This document shows positions 61,529-64,000 of a stretch of 64,000 nucleotides of DNA, in pieces. Made by a program: the position numbers and the translations under genes. Position 1 is the first letter of the stretch, and the number at the start of each line of letters is the position of its first letter. The DNA is taken from positions 1,984,001 through 2,048,000 of the forward strand of contig NC_018513.1 of NCBI RefSeq assembly GCF_000292915.1, read 5' to 3'. The notes below the pieces were generated by a model. That model worked only from the letters and a program-made list of their open reading frames with translations, was not told where the DNA came from and searched no databases. The stretch comes from Burkholderia cepacia GG4. Lineage in GTDB: Bacteria; Pseudomonadota; Gammaproteobacteria; Burkholderiales; Burkholderiaceae.

Positions 61529-62014
61529 TCACACGCAGCGCGTGCCGAATCCCCCCCTCGCCATCTTCGCGTACGGACAGATCGCCTCGGTCTCCGCAAT
61601 GAGTTCGCGCGCACCACCGGCGTCGACACCCGGCATGTCGACCTCGAGGTCGAGCGCAATCGCAAACAAACCATCGACAGGATCGCGGTGAAACGTCGCG
61701 CTGGCCGAAATCGAAAGATCGGCCGGCAGCCGAGTCCGGCGCTGCGCGCAACCAGCGTCAACGCGCCATGAAAACACGCAGCGAAGCCGGCCGCGAATAG
61801 CTGCTCGGGATTCGTGCCGCCACCCGCGCCACCCAGTTCAACGGGCAGACGCAACGACACATCGAGTACGCCGCCTGCCGAGCGCACGTCCGGACGATTG
61901 TCCGTGAGCCGATTCGCCGCCGGTGACAGTCACCGTCGCCGTGTAAGGCGGCAACGGTTCGCTGCCGGCGCAGGGATCGAGCAGCGATATCGAAGGCCGC
62001 GTCGGACGATGCAT
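61529..62014 (-). pseudogene. OsmC/Ohr-family peroxidase gene with two frameshifts
   Basis: Three minus-strand frames together give an Ohr-like protein. First comes MHRPTRPSISLLDPCAGSEP and TATVTVTGG. Then [40 protein letters not shown] and ACFHGAL (the first redox Cys region) follow. Last is [20 protein letters not shown], ending [20 protein letters not shown] (the second Cys). The frame changes fall near 61905 and 61730. Ohr proteins detoxify organic hydroperoxides; this copy should be inactive unless the shifts are sequencing errors. Confidence 0.8.
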
Positions 62015-62315
62015 GGACTTTCTCCCAAAAGCAGACGCGGGACGGCTTCTAACGCACCACATCGAATGAACCAGCGACGCAGCCGGCGGCACATCACCAG
62101 GCCCCGCAGACATCGCCCTCTTCGAGCCGTCATGTCGCAAGGAGCCCGACGGGCAATCCTGGCGCGCAGGGGACGGAAAATCCATCAGATGAATTCGAAA
62201 TATCCGGTTTCGCAGCGCACCACGCACACCCTGCTGTGCCCGCAAACCCACGCCCCTCTTCGCCCGCTGGCCAAAACCGGGATTTCCCTAGGCTGACATG
62301 CCGCCGCTCACGCGG

Positions 62316-62342
62316 TTAAATAAATCAACGTGATTTATTTAA
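62316..62342. promoter_or_regulatory. Perfect palindromic operator of the ROK regulon
   Basis: TTAAATAAATCA-ACG-TGATTTATTTAA: 12-bp perfect arms with a 3-bp centre, 37 bp before the ROK start and AT-rich in a GC-rich region. It is probably the binding site of the regulator encoded next to it, covering the promoter of the regulator and ABC operon. Confidence 0.8.
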
Positions 62343-62378
62343 TGCGTCGACACCCGGCGCGACATGGAAGGAGACGCC

Positions 62379-63626
62379 ATGAGAAGCCCGCACATCGGCC
62401 AGGGAAGCAACTCGGCCAACGTGCGCCGTTACAACGAGCGCCTGCTGCTGAAGACGCTGCGCCGCGCCGGCAGCGCGTCGAAGGCCGACCTCGCCCGGCT
62501 CGCGAACATGACGGGCACGGCGGTCGGCAGCATCATCGCGTCGCTTGCCGACGCAAAGCTGATCGAATTCGCCGGTCGTACCGAAGGTCAGCGCGGCCAG
62601 CCGGCGTCGCTGATCCGCCTCGATCCGCGCGGTGCGTTCGGCATCGGCGTCCATCTCGACCGGATGCGCATCGAGACGGCGCTCGTCAATTTCGCGGGCG
62701 ACGTGCTCGGCCGCCGCTCGCACGACACGCTGCTCCCGCCGCCCGCCGACGTGCTCGAGATCGTGCGGCGCGACATCGACGCGATGCAGGACCTCCTCCC
62801 CGAGCATGAGCGCGCGCGCCTGACGGGCGTCGGCGTCGCCCAGCCATACAACCTCGGTGCCTGGATGCGCGAACTCGGCCTCGCGCCCGACACGTTCCGC
62901 GCCTGGGAAGAGGTGGACTTCGCGAGCGACCTCGGGCGCACGCTGTCGCTGCCCGTGTTCGGCGAAAACGACGGCAATGCGGCCGCCATCGCCGAATTGT
63001 TCTACGGGTACGGCCGGCAGTGCGACGACTTCGTCTACCTGTTCATCGGGCCCGCGATCGGCGGCGGCATCGCGATCGACGGCGACTGCCTGCGCGGCGT
63101 GACCGGCAACGCCGGCGACGTCGCCGTGATTCCCGTGCCACCGAGCCGGCTGGCGTCCGCGCCGCCGCCGCGCGGCCCGTGGGACATCCTGCTCGCCCGC
63201 GCGTCGCTGCATGCGCTCGTGCGCCACCTGCGCCATCACGGCGAGATCGTCGAGAACCGCGCCGACCTCGAGGCCTGCATCGCGCGCGGCCTGCCGGCGG
63301 TCGACGAATGGATCGACGACTGCGTCGACGCGCTCGCGCCGGCATTGCGCGCGGTGCTGTGCGTGGTCGATGCGCCGGTGGTCGTGCTCGACGCCGATAC
63401 CGACGCCGGCCTGCTCGACGCGGTGACGACCCGCCTGCGAGCGGCACTGGTCGCCACCGCGCCGGAAGCGCGCGGCACGCCGACACTCGTGCGCGGCACG
63501 TTCGGCGCCGACGCCGGCGCGATCGGCGCCGCGACGCTGCCGATGTACTTCAACTTCTCTCCGCGGGCCGGCATCCTCAAGGGCGCCCGCACCGAATCGC
63601 AGGAGGTGAACCATGTCGCAATCTGA
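62379..63626 (+). CDS. ROK-family transcriptional regulator
   Basis: This 415-aa NagC/XylR-type protein has an N-terminal winged helix ([40 protein letters not shown]) and a C-terminal ROK sugar-kinase-like fold ([54 protein letters not shown]). The strong GGAAGGAG site supports ATG 62379 over an ATG five codons earlier. Its coding end overlaps the sugar ABC ATPase start, so it probably represses that operon in the absence of sugar. Confidence 0.93.
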   Translation: MRSPHIGQGSNSANVRRYNERLLLKTLRRAGSASKADLARLANMTGTAVGSIIASLADAKLIEFAGRTEGQRGQPASLIRLDPRGAFGIGVHLDRMRIETALVNFAGDVLGRRSHDTLLPPPADVLEIVRRDIDAMQDLLPEHERARLTGVGVAQPYNLGAWMRELGLAPDTFRAWEEVDFASDLGRTLSLPVFGENDGNAAAIAELFYGYGRQCDDFVYLFIGPAIGGGIAIDGDCLRGVTGNAGDVAVIPVPPSRLASAPPPRGPWDILLARASLHALVRHLRHHGEIVENRADLEACIARGLPAVDEWIDDCVDALAPALRAVLCVVDAPVVVLDADTDAGLLDAVTTRLRAALVATAPEARGTPTLVRGTFGADAGAIGAATLPMYFNFSPRAGILKGARTESQEVNHVAI

Positions 63627-64000
63627 GTCGCCCCGGCCGCTGCTCGAGATGCGCCGGATCAGCAAGACGTTCCCGGCCGTGCGCGCGCTCGACAACGTCA
63701 GCCTGACCGTCTATCCGGGCGAGATTCATTCGCTGATGGGCGAGAACGGCGCAGGCAAATCGACGCTGATGAAGATCCTGTCGGGTGCCTACCGCGCCGA
63801 CGCCGGCGGCGAGATCCTGATCGACGGCGAGCGCATCGACGTCGACGGTCCGCTCGCCGCGCGCGATGCGGGGGTCGCGGTGATCTACCAGGAGCTGTGC
63901 CTCGCGCCGAACCTGACCGTCGCGGAAAACATCTACGTCGGTCGCGAACTGCGGCGCGGCAACCGCCGCTGGGGCACCATCGACCGCGCGGCAATGGCGC
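63613..64000 (+). CDS. Sugar ABC transporter ATPase, N-terminal part
   Basis: This is the first 129 codons of a monosaccharide-type (RbsA/XylG/MglA) double ATPase running off the right edge. Residues 10-30 ([20 protein letters not shown]), Walker [15 protein letters not shown], and [23 protein letters not shown] are diagnostic. A perfect AGGAGGTGA ribosome site inside the ROK gene precedes the ATG, which overlaps the ROK stop by 14 bp. The sugar is unknown. Confidence 0.95.
   Translation, partial: MSQSESPRPLLEMRRISKTFPAVRALDNVSLTVYPGEIHSLMGENGAGKSTLMKILSGAYRADAGGEILIDGERIDVDGPLAARDAGVAVIYQELCLAPNLTVAENIYVGRELRRGNRRWGTIDRAAMA

Overview
The window looks like a piece of the main chromosome of a Burkholderia species, most likely of the Burkholderia cepacia complex. 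The base composition is GC-rich with strongly GC-biased third codon positions. The gene set also fits: a sulfate uptake operon next to cysB, NodI/NodJ-like ABC genes, mnmH, the aat/bpt pair, pyrD, rnr, rlmB, rpiA and three tRNA-Leu(CAG) genes. The species is an inference from memory of these families, not from a database search.

Layout. 1-4283: sulfate ABC operon sbp-cysT-cysW-cysA followed by cysB, all on the minus strand. 4505-6276: two LexA boxes, lexA, a small unknown gene and a DUF2939-type protein. 6372-12795: universal stress protein, NodI/NodJ-like exporter, an ArsP/DUF318-type permease overlapping mnmH, and a LysR regulator. 12960-25570: an M20 peptidase/MFS pair, aldo/keto reductase, a divergent thioesterase/HxlR pair with two matching candidate operators, and a run of small lipoproteins, membrane proteins and unknown proteins.

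26100-38150: a low-GC, mosaic and decayed prophage or genomic island lying against the 3' side of tRNA-His. It holds phage gene remnants, a broken DUF4224 gene, what look like the two ends of one tyrosine integrase about 8.5 kb apart, and a degenerate IS3-family element. It also holds two directly repeated copies of a lysozyme-end/Rz/Rz1 lysis module, and between them a LexA box and a plus-strand cassette ending in an Asp2/XcbB-like serine hydrolase. On the minus strand are two related SAM methyltransferases, one fused in frame to a large heparinase II/III-like lyase. These enzymes suggest a phage-carried glycan-modification module and are the most interesting part of the window. An unknown 277-aa protein sits in the cargo position between the integrase end and tRNA-His.

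38235-46267: tRNA-His, dusA, an ssuDCB sulfonate cluster with a Mop/TOBE protein but no ssuA or ssuE, an enoyl-CoA hydratase-type enzyme, an SMR transporter and a UPF0303 protein. 46470-59083: tRNA-fMet, NUDIX hydrolase, aat, bpt, pyrD, amino-acid ABC genes, a Gfo/Idh/MocA oxidoreductase, a GntR regulator, rpiA, an AmpD-like lipoprotein amidase, rlmB and rnr. 59269-61472: three near-identical tRNA-Leu(CAG) genes, each with its own promoter and terminator, with remnant tRNA 3' ends and an SsuA-like binding protein between them. 61529-64000: a frameshifted OsmC/Ohr gene, then a ROK regulator with a perfect palindromic operator, overlapping the start of a sugar ABC ATPase that runs off the window.

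Sulfur acquisition recurs: sulfate import with CysB, sulfonate import and desulfonation by SsuDCB, and an orphan SsuA-like binding protein.
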